A stretch of 64,000 bases of DNA from Winogradskyella pelagia (lineage in GTDB: Bacteria; Bacteroidota; Bacteroidia; Flavobacteriales; Flavobacteriaceae), in contig NZ_JAGEVF010000006.1 in the NCBI RefSeq assembly GCF_017581965.1, forward strand, positions 1 through 64,000, given 5' to 3'. The notes beneath the pieces were generated by a model. That model saw only the letters and a program-made list of their open reading frames with translations, was not told the DNA's origin and made no database searches. The first letter of the stretch is position 1, and each line of letters starts with the position of its first letter. A program made the position numbers and the translations under genes. Positions 43,001 through 52,667 of the stretch are shown here, one piece after another.

Positions 43001-44548
43001 ATAGACGGAGAGCTGTATTTAGATAGGGCAGGTCTGTCTATTCCGTATTTAAATGTGGATTACGGTTTTGATTTTGATTCTAAAGTGACATTGTCTGGAC
43101 AACAGTTTATTTTTAACAACGTAGCTATGACTGATTCTAAGTTCTTTTCTCAAGGCTACTTAAATGGCTTTATAGAGCACAATAACTTTTCTGACTGGAC
43201 TCTAGGATTAGACCTTCAAACGGATAGGCTACTTGTATTAAATACTGAAGAAACGGAGGAATCACTTTATTATGGTGATGGTTTTGTTTCTGGAACCGCT
43301 ATAATTTCAGGCCCAACGGATCAGCTAGTAATAGATGTAAATGGAAGTACTGCTCAAGGGACTGTATTTAATATACCTTTAAATGATTCTGAAAGTTTTG
43401 GAGATAATTCGTTTATAAAATTTTTAAGTCCGGAGGAAAAAAAGGCTAGAATTAACGGTTTAGTTGAAGAAGATATTGAGGTTAAAGGTCTTGAATTAAA
43501 TTTTGATTTAGATGTCAACAAAAATGCTCTTATCGAAATAGTTATTGATAAAGAAGCCGGTAGCACTATTAAAGGTCGTGGTGAAGGTAATTTAGTGTTT
43601 CTTATTAATACTAATGGAACCTTTAATATGGTTGGAGATTTTTCTGTATTTGAAGGGGTTTACAATTTTAAATACGGAGGAATTGTTCAAAAACGGTTTG
43701 AAGTAGAGCAAGGTGGTAATATAGTTTGGGATGGTAATCCAATGCAGGCTGAGATTAATATAAAAGCTGTTTACAAAACAACTGCCAATCCATCACTTTT
43801 GTTAGATAGCCCAATTAGTCAAAGAATTCCTGTAGAAGTAGTTATTCAATTAACAGGGCAATTAGAACAACCAGACCCTAATTTCGATTTAAGATTTCCC
43901 AATGTTAATTCTACTTTAAAATCAGAGTTAGATTATAGGTTGTCGTCTGAAGCTGAAAGGGAGACGCAGGCATTAGCACTATTAGGTACTGGAGGGTTTA
44001 GAGGAGGAACAACAGGTATGGATTTTACAGGTACCATCTCAGAACGACTTAGTGGTATTGTTAATAATATTCTAGGTGGAGATAATGAAAACTTGAGTAT
44101 TGGTGTAGATTTAGAATTGGGCCAAGACACACCAGAACTTCAGACCAACAATCGAGTAGGCCTAACGCTCCAAACACAAATAAGCGAGAAGATTCTTGTA
44201 AATGGTAGATTTGGTGTTCCGTTCGGTAGTGCAGAGCAAACTACAATTACTGGTGATGTCCAAATAGATTGGTTGTTAAACGAAGATGGTACTTTTAGAG
44301 CCAAGGTTTTTAATAGAGAAAATGTAATTAGAAACTTTGGGGAAGAAATTGGTTATACACAGGGCATAGGATTGTCTTACAGTGTAGAGTTTGACACATT
44401 CAAAGAATTGATTCAAACTATTTTTTCGGGTAAAAATAAAAACCTAACAGAGCAACCTAAAGCTAAGGAAGAGAAGAAAGAAGATGTGGATGAAAACTTA
44501 CCCGAGTACATGAGCATGAAAAAAAAATCTTCTAAAACAAAGTCCTGA
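40094..44548 (+). CDS. TamB-like translocation/assembly module protein
   Basis: This giant protein of about 1480 residues has one N-terminal membrane anchor (KKAVKIITKVAGIILLLF... to PAVQTKL), long AsmA/TamB-like beta-helix repeats, and a C-terminal TamB (DUF490) domain with GGNIVWDGNPMQAEINIKA and a final outer-membrane-like segment. Such proteins span the periplasm and move lipid or assist outer-membrane protein assembly. The frame opens after TAA 40079-40081 with no ATG. The position where homologues have MKKA reads ATC (40094). TTG at 40145 would cut the anchor in half, so I favour the ATC start, or else a mutated start. Confidence 0.85.
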   Translation: MKKAVKIITKVAGIILLLFIICFLILGIPAVQTKLGQYATKRLNEDFKTNINIGKVGLQLNGDVELKEILIKDYKKDTLIAIGELNTSIVSFKNLYNSKLNFGDIDIQELTFNLKTYKGATDTNLDVFVAKFDDDNPRVGPSEFLFSSSDVSIEGGTFCLIDENRETPELFRFNNLFANTTNFLIDGPNVSSRINRFSFSDTRGIEVKNLMADFEYALDHMTFGNLNISTNESELKGDLSFKYKREDLKDFTDKVNIEASFRDSKVSLTELNVFFDEFGINQTAQFNADLSGTLNDLKATNLNISTTRNTKILGAIDFKNIFSPSKDSFALNGRFQNLSSNYNDLVALLPRILGRSIPSVLDKVGNFRVNGTTRITSKDIDADIKITTDIGFVDSNLKITDVDNIDSANYVGNIIFNEFNIGEIINDPLAKNVSLNLDVNGKGFTIDELKTEIKGEVFSLEYNDYVYQNITVSGILGNRVYNGFLNADDPNFQLSFNGLADLSQEIRTFDFKADVKYANLKILNFVSRDTISEFRGLVNISATGSSYENASGKINIKNTTYRNQDDRYRFEDFDIVSEFKGKQRTILVNSPDIINGEVTGEFRIRDIPKLVENSIGSIYTNYVPHEVTDGQYLDFRFNIYSKIAAVFFKDLFLSKNTFIEGRMESNEKGFNLIFNSPEIKFKENFVQDVNFTIDNNNPVYNTYIEIDSLNAAGYKASQFRLVNVTKRDTLLIKSQFKGGINNRDDFDLNLFYTIDEENKSVIGFKKSDFKFKEFDWFINSEKDTLNKIRFDRQFKTFDIFPIVINQGNEEISISGKITDNINKNIKVNFRDVELEKITPRIDSLDLQGVVNGYVDLEQTQGIYLPKSDINIGTFFVNDFDMGDLTAKVVGNNSLTEYNVDVSLINDNLTSLSAKGIVDVDSKSPNINLDVAFEEFLLNPLNPLGEGVISNIRGLVSGRAIVSGSLKKPSIDGELYLDRAGLSIPYLNVDYGFDFDSKVTLSGQQFIFNNVAMTDSKFFSQGYLNGFIEHNNFSDWTLGLDLQTDRLLVLNTEETEESLYYGDGFVSGTAIISGPTDQLVIDVNGSTAQGTVFNIPLNDSESFGDNSFIKFLSPEEKKARINGLVEEDIEVKGLELNFDLDVNKNALIEIVIDKEAGSTIKGRGEGNLVFLINTNGTFNMVGDFSVFEGVYNFKYGGIVQKRFEVEQGGNIVWDGNPMQAEINIKAVYKTTANPSLLLDSPISQRIPVEVVIQLTGQLEQPDPNFDLRFPNVNSTLKSELDYRLSSEAERETQALALLGTGGFRGGTTGMDFTGTISERLSGIVNNILGGDNENLSIGVDLELGQDTPELQTNNRVGLTLQTQISEKILVNGRFGVPFGSAEQTTITGDVQIDWLLNEDGTFRAKVFNRENVIRNFGEEIGYTQGIGLSYSVEFDTFKELIQTIFSGKNKNLTEQPKAKEEKKEDVDENLPEYMSMKKKSSKTKS

Positions 44549-44681
44549 ATCTTATATTATTTTTAAAATTTTAAAATAGTTATTAACGAAAACGTTTGAA
44601 TTGTTTTCGCTTTTCCTATTTTATGATAATCATCACATTTTTGATATTATTGTTTAGTAATTTTACTGTAAAATCAATATA

Positions 44682-45668
44682 ATGCTCAAAACAATTAAAA
44701 AAGTTGCAGTTTTCACTTCTGGAGGAGACTCGCCTGGGATGAACGCTGGTATTCGTTCTGTTGTTAGAACTTGTGCTTTTCACGATATAGAATGCTATGG
44801 GATTTACAGAGGGTATCAAGGGATGATTGAAGGTGATTTTGAAAAAATGGATGCGCGCAGCGTAAAAGGGATAATAAACAAAGGAGGGACCATTCTCAAG
44901 TCAGCTCGTTCTAAAGAATTTAGAACAAAAGAGGGGAGAAAAAAGGCTTACGACGCATTGTGCAAAGCAGGAATCGATGCTTTTGTGGTGATTGGTGGTG
45001 ATGGAAGTTTTACGGGTGCCATGATTTTCAATCAAGAGTTTGACTTTCCAGTTATGGGAATTCCAGGCACCATAGACAATGATATCTTTGGTACAACACA
45101 TACACTCGGATATGACACTGCATTAAACACTGCTGTTGAAGCAATAGATAAAATTAGGGATACAGCCAGTTCTCACAATCGATTATTTTTTATAGAAGTT
45201 ATGGGACGCGATGTTGGCCATATAGCTTTAAATGTTGGTGTCGGTGCAGGAGCGGAGGAAATTCTAATCCCTGAAGAAGATTTAGGCTTAGATCGATTGC
45301 TAGATTCCCTAAGACGCAGTAAGGCATCAGGTAAATCATCTAGTGTAGTAGTTGTAGCCGAAGGAGATAAAATAGGTAAAAACGTTTTTGAGCTAGCAGA
45401 CTATGTAGAAGAAAATATGGCTGAGTATGAGGTAAGAGTATCTGTACTAGGTCACATGCAACGTGGAGGTAGCCCTTCTTGTTTCGATCGCGTTCTTGCC
45501 AGTAGAATGGGTGTTAAAGCTGTTGAAAGTTTAATAGTAGGCAAGAGCAATTATATGGTTGGTTTAAAAAATGATATCATGGATTTAACGCCATTTGACC
45601 AAGCAGTAAAAGGAAAATCTAAAATAAACATGGAGCTCATAAGAGTATCCGATATAATGACAATTTAA
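44682..45668 (+). CDS. pfkA: ATP-dependent 6-phosphofructokinase
   Basis: The 328-residue enzyme phosphorylates fructose 6-phosphate with ATP. Motifs are FTSGGDSPGMNAGIR, IGGDGSFTGA (ATP site), GIPGTIDNDI with the catalytic Asp, EVMGRDVGHIA and GHMQRGGSPSCFDR. It is the bacterial PfkA type, not the PPi-dependent one. The next gene 23 bases downstream is gapA, so two glycolytic steps share an operon. Confidence 0.96.
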   Translation: MLKTIKKVAVFTSGGDSPGMNAGIRSVVRTCAFHDIECYGIYRGYQGMIEGDFEKMDARSVKGIINKGGTILKSARSKEFRTKEGRKKAYDALCKAGIDAFVVIGGDGSFTGAMIFNQEFDFPVMGIPGTIDNDIFGTTHTLGYDTALNTAVEAIDKIRDTASSHNRLFFIEVMGRDVGHIALNVGVGAGAEEILIPEEDLGLDRLLDSLRRSKASGKSSSVVVVAEGDKIGKNVFELADYVEENMAEYEVRVSVLGHMQRGGSPSCFDRVLASRMGVKAVESLIVGKSNYMVGLKNDIMDLTPFDQAVKGKSKINMELIRVSDIMTI

Positions 45669-45688
45669 AGAACACTAAAACTAAATAA

Positions 45689-46693
<1,005 letters not shown>

Positions 46694-46709
46694 CAGAATT
46701 TCTAATATC

Positions 46710-46750
46710 GAAAATTCCGTTAGATATCGTCTTACGGAATTTTCATTTTT
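46710..46750 (+). terminator. Intrinsic terminator after gapA
   Basis: The 11-bp perfect stem GAAAATTCCGT/ACGGAATTTTC with a 13-base loop is followed by ATTTTTAAT. It ends 11 bases before the next ATG, so downstream genes are transcribed by read-through or a separate start. Confidence 0.75.
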
Positions 46751-46761
46751 AATATTTAGAT

Positions 46762-47622
46762 ATGATTTTAATAACTGATGGAGGGTCTACAAAATGTGAT
46801 TGGATAGCTATAGACGATACCGGAGAAAAACTTGCAGAAAAAATAAGAACCAAAGGATTAAACCCTGCGATTTTAACAGAGAAAAAGCTAAAAAAAATTA
46901 TTAGTGGTAGTGAAGAGCTAATGCGGTACAAATCTGAAGTAACCCATATCTTTTTCTATGGTGCAGGTTGCGGTACCGAAAAACCCAGGACAATGTTAAC
47001 CCATGTGCTACAGTTTTTGTTTTTAAATGCACAAATTGAAGTACAAGAAGACACTATGGCTGCGGTAAGAGCCTCATTAGATAATAATAATGACAAGGCC
47101 GTAGTCTGTATTATGGGTACAGGTTCAAATTGTAGTTATTACAATGGTAGTAATTTAGAGCAGCGTGTAGTGAGCTTAGGTTATACTTTAATGGATGATG
47201 CAAGTGGTAATTACTATGGAAAACAACTTATTAGGGATTACTATTTTAAAAAAATGCCTCAGACCATTCGTTTGGCTTTTGAGCACAAATACAATTTAGA
47301 AGCAGATTTTATTAAGTACAACCTCTATAAACAAGCAAATCCAAATGCTTATTTAGCTAGTTTTGCTGAATTTATGTTCTTGAATAAAGATTCTGAATAC
47401 GTGAACAATCTTATTAAAAAAGGCTTCCGACTTTTTGCCGAAAACATGATAATGCAGTTTAAAGAAGAATTAAAAAATTGTCCGGTTCATTTTGCGGGAT
47501 CAATCGCTTATTTCTCCAAAGAAGAAATTAAGGAAGTCGCAGATGAGTATGGTTTTAAGGTTGGCAACTTCATTAGGCGTCCTATTGATGGATTAGTAGA
47601 ATATCATGTAAAAAACTTATAA
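46762..47622 (+). CDS. BadF/BadG-type ATPase, N-acetylglucosamine kinase-like
   Basis: The 286-residue ASKHA-fold protein has ILITDGGSTKCDW (phosphate-1 motif), CIMGTGSNCSYYNG (phosphate-2) and HFAGSIAYF (adenosine motif). It is similar to eukaryotic-type NAGK and bacterial glucosamine kinases. It would phosphorylate an amino sugar; the exact sugar is unknown. Directly followed by mgsA with no gap. Confidence 0.85.
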   Translation: MILITDGGSTKCDWIAIDDTGEKLAEKIRTKGLNPAILTEKKLKKIISGSEELMRYKSEVTHIFFYGAGCGTEKPRTMLTHVLQFLFLNAQIEVQEDTMAAVRASLDNNNDKAVVCIMGTGSNCSYYNGSNLEQRVVSLGYTLMDDASGNYYGKQLIRDYYFKKMPQTIRLAFEHKYNLEADFIKYNLYKQANPNAYLASFAEFMFLNKDSEYVNNLIKKGFRLFAENMIMQFKEELKNCPVHFAGSIAYFSKEEIKEVADEYGFKVGNFIRRPIDGLVEYHVKNL

Positions 47623-47985
47623 TTGGAAATTGCACTAATTGCTCACGACGGGAAAAAAGCAGAAATGGTTCAGTTCTTAAATGCCCATAGAGAAATTTTA
47701 GAACAAAAAAAGATTCATTTAATTTCTACAGGAACCACAGGTAATAATGTTAGAAAAGCGGGCTTTGAGGTTAATGCTTTACTTTCTGGTCCGCTTGGAG
47801 GCGATGCGCAAATCGCCGCTAGAGTAGCAGAGGGACAATGCCATATGGTGTTATTTTTTAGAGACCCATTAGACCGTCATCCGCATGAACCAGATATTTT
47901 AATGCTAATGCGCTTATGCGATGTGCATAATGTTCCGCTAGCTACAAATCCAGCAACTGCCGAATTATTAATTAAAGCTGTTTAG
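47623..47985 (+). CDS. mgsA: Methylglyoxal synthase
   Basis: This 120-residue enzyme turns dihydroxyacetone phosphate into methylglyoxal and phosphate. It has LIAHDGKKAEM, STGTTGN, SGPLGGDAQIAARVAEG with the catalytic Asp, and FFRDPLDRHPHEPDI. The start is TTG at 47623, immediately after the TAA of the kinase gene. Placement after pfkA-gapA suggests a relief branch for triose phosphate overflow. Confidence 0.94.
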   Translation: MEIALIAHDGKKAEMVQFLNAHREILEQKKIHLISTGTTGNNVRKAGFEVNALLSGPLGGDAQIAARVAEGQCHMVLFFRDPLDRHPHEPDILMLMRLCDVHNVPLATNPATAELLIKAV

Positions 47986-48022
47986 CTGTTAATTTAGATG
48001 TTAATAAATGTGGTTTTCCGTG

Positions 48023-48053
48023 TTGTATAACTTATAATTTGGTTATATCTTTG
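48023..48053 (+). promoter_or_regulatory. Promoter of the 59-residue membrane protein gene
   Basis: TTG at 48023-48025 and TATCTTTG at 48046-48053 (perfect TAnnTTTG) are 20 bases apart. Transcription would start near 48060, about 15 bases before the ATG at 48075. Confidence 0.7.
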
Positions 48054-48074
48054 TAACGTAAAAATTTATGATAC

Positions 48075-48254
48075 ATGTTTGACTTCGATCAATATTTAGG
48101 ATTTTTAGCTTTTTTAACAATTCTTACAATAGGATTTTGGCTAATGATTTTTTTGTTAACGTTTGTAATTCCTTATTGGGTTTTTGGAGCATCTATCGAG
48201 CGTTTTAAAGAAATTCAAGCTGAGAAAAAGGCCAAACGTAATGGCAACATATAA
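48075..48254 (+). CDS. Small membrane protein (59 residues)
   Basis: A short gene reading MFDFDQYLGFLAFLTILTIG, then a second hydrophobic stretch FWLMIFLLTFVIPYWVFG, then an amphipathic charged tail IERFKEIQAEKKAKRNGN. It has one long or two close membrane helices with a basic cytoplasmic end. It has its own promoter and is closed by a clear terminator (48279-48302), so it is a free-standing transcription unit. I do not recognise the family. Confidence 0.75.
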   Translation: MFDFDQYLGFLAFLTILTIGFWLMIFLLTFVIPYWVFGASIERFKEIQAEKKAKRNGNI

Positions 48255-48278
48255 ATAAAAAGATATATTAAGTATTCA

Positions 48279-48302
48279 GAGCACCATTGGTGCTCTTTTT
48301 TT
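48279..48302 (+). terminator. Intrinsic terminator
   Basis: GAGCACC-ATT-GGTGCTC followed by seven Ts: a textbook Rho-independent terminator 24 bases after the small membrane protein gene. Confidence 0.9.
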
Positions 48303-48369
48303 ATTCTTATTTTTAACTTCTAATCCCTTGTTAATCCTTAATGGACTTCAAACAAAAATTAAAGTTGTT

Positions 48370-49707
48370 ATGAAATTTATGTTGGCTGTTTTATTAATGT
48401 TGTCTTACTTTATTCAAGCGCAACAAATCCTTCCGCAACGCGACAGAGCAGAGGTAATAGATAATATCTTAAAAGACCGGTTTGATAATCTTTTACCGCA
48501 ATTAATGGATGAGACAGGCTTTGATATGTGGATATTGATATCTAGAGAATACAATGAAGACCCTGTATTAAAGACTATGCTCCCTGCAACCTGGTTAAAT
48601 GCTAGACGACGCACCATTCTTGTGTTTTATAGAAACAAAGAAAAAAATACCATTGAAAAATTAGCAGTGGCAAGATATAACTTTGGCGAAAATATTAGTT
48701 CTGCCTGGGAAAAAGAAAAACAACCAGACCAATGGACGCGTCTTATAGAAATTATTGAAGATCGAAAACCACAATCCATAGGCTTAAATTACTCAGACTA
48801 TTTTAATATCTGCGATGGCATCGTAAAAACAGACTATGAGGCCTTCATGGATAATTTACCAAAAACGTATATATCTAAAGTAAAATCTGCTGAAAGGTTA
48901 GCCATTTCTTGGATAGAGACACGAACAGATATGGAAATGGTAATTTACAATCAATTGGTAGATATTACACATGACATTATTGCCGAAGCCTTTTCTGAAA
49001 AAGTAATTACACCTGGTGTTACTACAACCACAGATGTAGAGTGGTGGATGCGTGATAAGGTTACTAATTTAGGATTAAAAACATGGTTTCATCCAACAGT
49101 TGATGTCCAACGGACAGCTGAAGAATTGGGCAATCATCTATACGCTTTTTCTAACCGACCAGAAAATATGGTCATTTTGCCAGGGGATTTAGTGCATTGC
49201 GATTTTGGGATTACCTATCTTAGATTAAATACGGATTGCCAAGAACTTGCGTATGTTTTAAAGCCTAATGAGACTGAGCCACCAAAATATTTACAAGAGG
49301 CCCTAAAGCAAGGTAATCGAGTGCAGGACATATTTACTGATAATTTTAAAACAGGAAAAACAGGGAATACAGTTCTCAAAGAATCTCTGGCACAGGGAAA
49401 AGCAGAAGGTTTGCGACCAGCTATTTATACCCACGCATTAGGAACTTATGGGCATTCTTCTGGTACAACATTGGGTATGTGGGATTCTCAAGGAGGTGTT
49501 CCGGTTACAGGAGATTATCCGCTACATGAAAATACCGTGTATGCCATAGAGCTCAATACAACGGTTAACATTCCAGAATGGAAGCGAGACATAAGGATAA
49601 TGCTCGAAGAAGCTGGATTTTGGGGAAAAGACGGATTTAGATATGTTAATGGACGACAAACAAAATTATTGACTATTCCCAGAGTTAAAGGTCATCAAGG
49701 GAATTAG
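48370..49707 (+). CDS. Exported M24-family (Xaa-Pro aminopeptidase-like) metallopeptidase
   Basis: The 445-residue protein has a signal peptide MKFMLAVLLMLSYFIQAQQ; the ATG at 48370 fits this, rather than an upstream TTG. The N-terminal half is creatinase-like. The C-terminal pita-bread fold carries metal ligands in HCDFGITYLRLNTDCQ, HALGTYGHSSG, AIELNT and late Glu near EEAGFWG. Such enzymes remove N-terminal residues before proline; a secreted one would digest peptides in the periplasm. The 3' end overlaps the converging MFS gene by 23 bases. Confidence 0.85.
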   Translation: MKFMLAVLLMLSYFIQAQQILPQRDRAEVIDNILKDRFDNLLPQLMDETGFDMWILISREYNEDPVLKTMLPATWLNARRRTILVFYRNKEKNTIEKLAVARYNFGENISSAWEKEKQPDQWTRLIEIIEDRKPQSIGLNYSDYFNICDGIVKTDYEAFMDNLPKTYISKVKSAERLAISWIETRTDMEMVIYNQLVDITHDIIAEAFSEKVITPGVTTTTDVEWWMRDKVTNLGLKTWFHPTVDVQRTAEELGNHLYAFSNRPENMVILPGDLVHCDFGITYLRLNTDCQELAYVLKPNETEPPKYLQEALKQGNRVQDIFTDNFKTGKTGNTVLKESLAQGKAEGLRPAIYTHALGTYGHSSGTTLGMWDSQGGVPVTGDYPLHENTVYAIELNTTVNIPEWKRDIRIMLEEAGFWGKDGFRYVNGRQTKLLTIPRVKGHQGN

Positions 49708-50965
49708 ATTTTGTTTTAGTTATCATATAAAACCATAATGATGCTAATAAACCAATTACACTGAACACTGCTAACACTAAAAAAGCATTTTTAAGTCCGG
49801 CAATTTTATCAGTATTATCTACTAAAATACCATACATTGGCCCAGAGAAAATATCTGGTGTATAACCTACAATAGAAACAAGACCAACAGCTGTTCCTGT
49901 TAGTGCTAATGGTATTCGGGCTTCTTCAAGGGTAGCAAAATATAAAACTCTGCAAGAGTATACACCAATTGCCATGAGTAAAATATTAATAACAAATAAT
50001 ATGGTGGTGCTATCATCTATTAAACCTGTTGTGAAAACAATACTTGTAAGTGTAGTAAGTAAGAATCCAATAATGAGCCAGAGAGAAGCCTTGGTTTTAT
50101 CTGCTAAAAAGCCTATGACAACACCAATTATAGGCCTTATATATAACAATGAGGTCCCGACTCCAGCAGACTCAATAGCATTATAGTTCATTACATCTTT
50201 AGCATATAGGGTAAATAAGTCACTTGCTTTGTACCCAGTATAGGCACAAAGAATTATGAGCATTAGCAAACGTATTGAGGGAATCTTTAATAAGACTTTG
50301 AATTTCCTTAGGTCGAAATAATGTTGATTCGTATTTAGACTTTCATTTTGAAGCGGATTTAGAAAAAAATAGACCAATATCGCAATAAAACCAACAATTG
50401 CAGAACATGTCAGTATAACTTGTTTAAAAGCGTATTGTCGGTCTTCTAATGTTGTTTCTGTTATATCCACATCAATAAACCATGAAAAAATTAACACGCC
50501 TACAGAACCGAAGGCGGCTGCGACTAAACCACGACCTCCATCTAAAAATCCAAAAGCGATACCTTGTTTAGTTTTTCCTCCCCATACTCTTGTTGCTTTG
50601 ATCATCGCAGCCCAAAATAAAAATATGGTTGTAAATCCCCAATACCCATAGAGCCACTTAAGGTATTTATATTCAGGAAAAGTTGCAAAATATAGGCCAC
50701 CAAGCGCGGTAAGAACTAAAGCGATAGACATTAAATTCTTTGGATGAAATCTATCGGCTAAAGGGCCGCCAAATAAATAAGAAAGCAAGGCAATAATACC
50801 ATATACTGAAAAGCAATAACCTAAATTTTCGTTGTTTATGGCAAACGTTTCAAGAAAAGTAGGTCTAAAAATACGTTGGAGAACAAAAGGTAAAATGAAA
50901 ACAGCCTCTGCGGCTAATATCAACAATAGTATAACATATATGGGTTGTTTTTTGGTTCTTTCCAT
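49685..50965 (-). CDS. MFS transporter
   Basis: The 426-residue protein has twelve predicted helices, with the MFS loop 2-3 signature LFGGPLADRFHPKNL (about 65-79) and its counterpart IGFLADKTKA in the second half. FGFLDGGRGLVAAAFGSVG resembles nucleoside/sugar-phosphate-type MFS members. The substrate is not known. It is followed by unrelated genes on the other strand and preceded, six bases away, by the secreted paralogue pair. Confidence 0.85.
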   Translation of the reverse strand: MERTKKQPIYVILLLILAAEAVFILPFVLQRIFRPTFLETFAINNENLGYCFSVYGIIALLSYLFGGPLADRFHPKNLMSIALVLTALGGLYFATFPEYKYLKWLYGYWGFTTIFLFWAAMIKATRVWGGKTKQGIAFGFLDGGRGLVAAAFGSVGVLIFSWFIDVDITETTLEDRQYAFKQVILTCSAIVGFIAILVYFFLNPLQNESLNTNQHYFDLRKFKVLLKIPSIRLLMLIILCAYTGYKASDLFTLYAKDVMNYNAIESAGVGTSLLYIRPIIGVVIGFLADKTKASLWLIIGFLLTTLTSIVFTTGLIDDSTTILFVINILLMAIGVYSCRVLYFATLEEARIPLALTGTAVGLVSIVGYTPDIFSGPMYGILVDNTDKIAGLKNAFLVLAVFSVIGLLASLWFYMITKTKSNSLDDL

Positions 50966-50971
50966 GCCATC

Positions 50972-51853
50972 TCAATAAGGAAAGAAAAAAAAGACTTTAG
51001 AATACAAATTAGATTTTAGTTTTCCTTTTAGTTCACGATGCAGAGATTGAAAGTTTTCGTAACTAATTCCTTTACAAATACCATAGCCATAGTGATACTT
51101 AAGAAATTCAACATCTAATTTGGTGAGTCTTTTTTCTTGAGATTGACAACTAGAAAAATAACTTTCACAAGGCAATTCGTTCAACATTTTAAAATAGCCT
51201 AAAGACTGAACAAATAAACGTTGCATCTCCATGAGTTGTAGCTTTTTGCTAAAATAAACATCTGAATTTATACGTACAGCACATTTGTCTATTGCGCTAC
51301 CCTTCCAATATATATAAAAGCCAGAATTATTGTTTTTGTTTATTTGAGATTCGTAATCGTAATCCTTATTGGTATAGATGATATAATTAGAGGCTTCAAC
51401 CTTACTTACATAATTTACAGAAAGCGAATCTATATCGTTAGAAATGGTATTAACAAATCTTTTAAATTCTCTTTTAACATTTTTTTCTAAATGTCTTGCA
51501 AAAAAAATATTTATTGGTTTTTTCCAGTAACGGGTAATGCGCATGTTGTCTGTACTATCATTTCTAATGCCAAAGGCAGTCCGCGCATAAAGATTTAAAA
51601 ATGTCGAATCTTTATAGGTGTAAGGCACCAATCTGCCATGAGGTCTTGGCCTGTTTGTGAGAAGCACAAGCGTATCGTTCTCCGTATATTTTAAATTTAG
51701 AGAGTCTATTTTTTGCAACGGGCCAAAGTTCATTGTTCTGTACTGTTTAATTGAAACATAAGTGCTAACTATAGTATCTCCCTCTCGACTCTGAGCATAA
51801 ATTGAACTAAGATTTAATACGAAAAAAAATATAAGAATTCTGAAATGTTTCAT
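50972..51853 (-). CDS. Exported protein, downstream member of a paralogous pair
   Basis: The 293-residue protein has a signal peptide (ILIFFFVLNLSSIYAQ). Its middle reads RYWKKPINIFFARHLEKNVKR, SNYIIYTN, AIDKCAVRIN and LFVQSLGYFK, ending LDVEFLKYHYGYG. The same order of segments occurs in the 51850-52665 product, so they are diverged duplicates. The layout recalls DUF2927-type secreted proteins, but the (E)xxxQSLG segment lacks the usual acidic pair. Function is unknown. Confidence 0.7.
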   Translation of the reverse strand: MKHFRILIFFFVLNLSSIYAQSREGDTIVSTYVSIKQYRTMNFGPLQKIDSLNLKYTENDTLVLLTNRPRPHGRLVPYTYKDSTFLNLYARTAFGIRNDSTDNMRITRYWKKPINIFFARHLEKNVKREFKRFVNTISNDIDSLSVNYVSKVEASNYIIYTNKDYDYESQINKNNNSGFYIYWKGSAIDKCAVRINSDVYFSKKLQLMEMQRLFVQSLGYFKMLNELPCESYFSSCQSQEKRLTKLDVEFLKYHYGYGICKGISYENFQSLHRELKGKLKSNLYSKVFFFFPY

Positions 51854-52665
51854 ATGTCTGAAAAAAATGTGCGCAGAATGTTTTTGTATTCAGATGAGTT
51901 GATCGACTCATGAAATATATAATTATAGTGAATTTTTAAAATGAGTAAGTCGAGTTTTGATACGCTGTCAGAGTTTACATATATTGGACTTATTAAACTC
52001 TGATTGTCCCTAAAATAAGCAACCGAAAAAAATCTACCAAGGCTTAAAAAGAAAAGTTGTTTGAGGGTCTTTTCTTGAATGTTTATCTTGTTAGAGTTAG
52101 TATTTATTTTTAGAATACAGCTTTTAATTCTAGAAAAGCCACCTCTGGTAATGTTATAGCTACCGTTATTGAAAGCAAAATTCTCTTTTTCCCTTTCAGT
52201 CTTTAGATTATAGTTCTCAGCGCTAAATTTTTCATTACTTGACTTTATTAAATAATTAGCATTATCAATGTTTCTTGTAACAGAAATATTTAGATTTTTG
52301 ATGTTTTTAAAATTATCAAAGAAAGCTAGCAGTTTTACTTTTAAGGATTTAGATATTGATTTATCAAAGTATACCACTATCGGTGCGGTCCACTGATGCA
52401 GATTGTACGTTATTTCTGAATTTTCGTTTGTGTAATAAAAAACTGAAGCATTATGAATTCGCAGTGCTTTTTGGGCTAAGCTATCTTTAAAGATTTCTTT
52501 ATCGAAACTGATCTTTTCTTTAATAATTACTAGACTGTCTTTCTCGAAAACAGGATTTTTAACCGTTTTGAATTTAAAAGGCTGTTGCACAACATGTAGG
52601 TATTCCGATTGACTAAAAGCCAAATGAAAATTTAAAACTAAAAAAATTAGAATAAATTCTTTCAT
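51850..52665 (-). CDS. Exported protein, upstream member of a paralogous pair
   Basis: The 271-residue protein has a signal peptide (FILIFLVLNFHLAFSQ). It shares with its neighbour an ordered set: WTAPIVVYFDKSISKSLKV, ANYLIKSS, RIKSCILKIN, LFFLSLGRFF, LDLLILKIHYNY. It overlaps the downstream paralogue by four bases (ATGA) and starts two bases after the carboxylase stop. It is possibly an envelope pair that works together; I cannot name a role. Confidence 0.7.
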   Translation of the reverse strand: MKEFILIFLVLNFHLAFSQSEYLHVVQQPFKFKTVKNPVFEKDSLVIIKEKISFDKEIFKDSLAQKALRIHNASVFYYTNENSEITYNLHQWTAPIVVYFDKSISKSLKVKLLAFFDNFKNIKNLNISVTRNIDNANYLIKSSNEKFSAENYNLKTEREKENFAFNNGSYNITRGGFSRIKSCILKINTNSNKINIQEKTLKQLFFLSLGRFFSVAYFRDNQSLISPIYVNSDSVSKLDLLILKIHYNYIFHESINSSEYKNILRTFFSDI

Positions 52666-52667
52666 AA

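Noticed and set aside
44587..44609. Terminator after the TamB-like gene
   Set aside because: The stem CGAAAAC/GTTTTCG has no good T-run after it; too weak to list as a feature.
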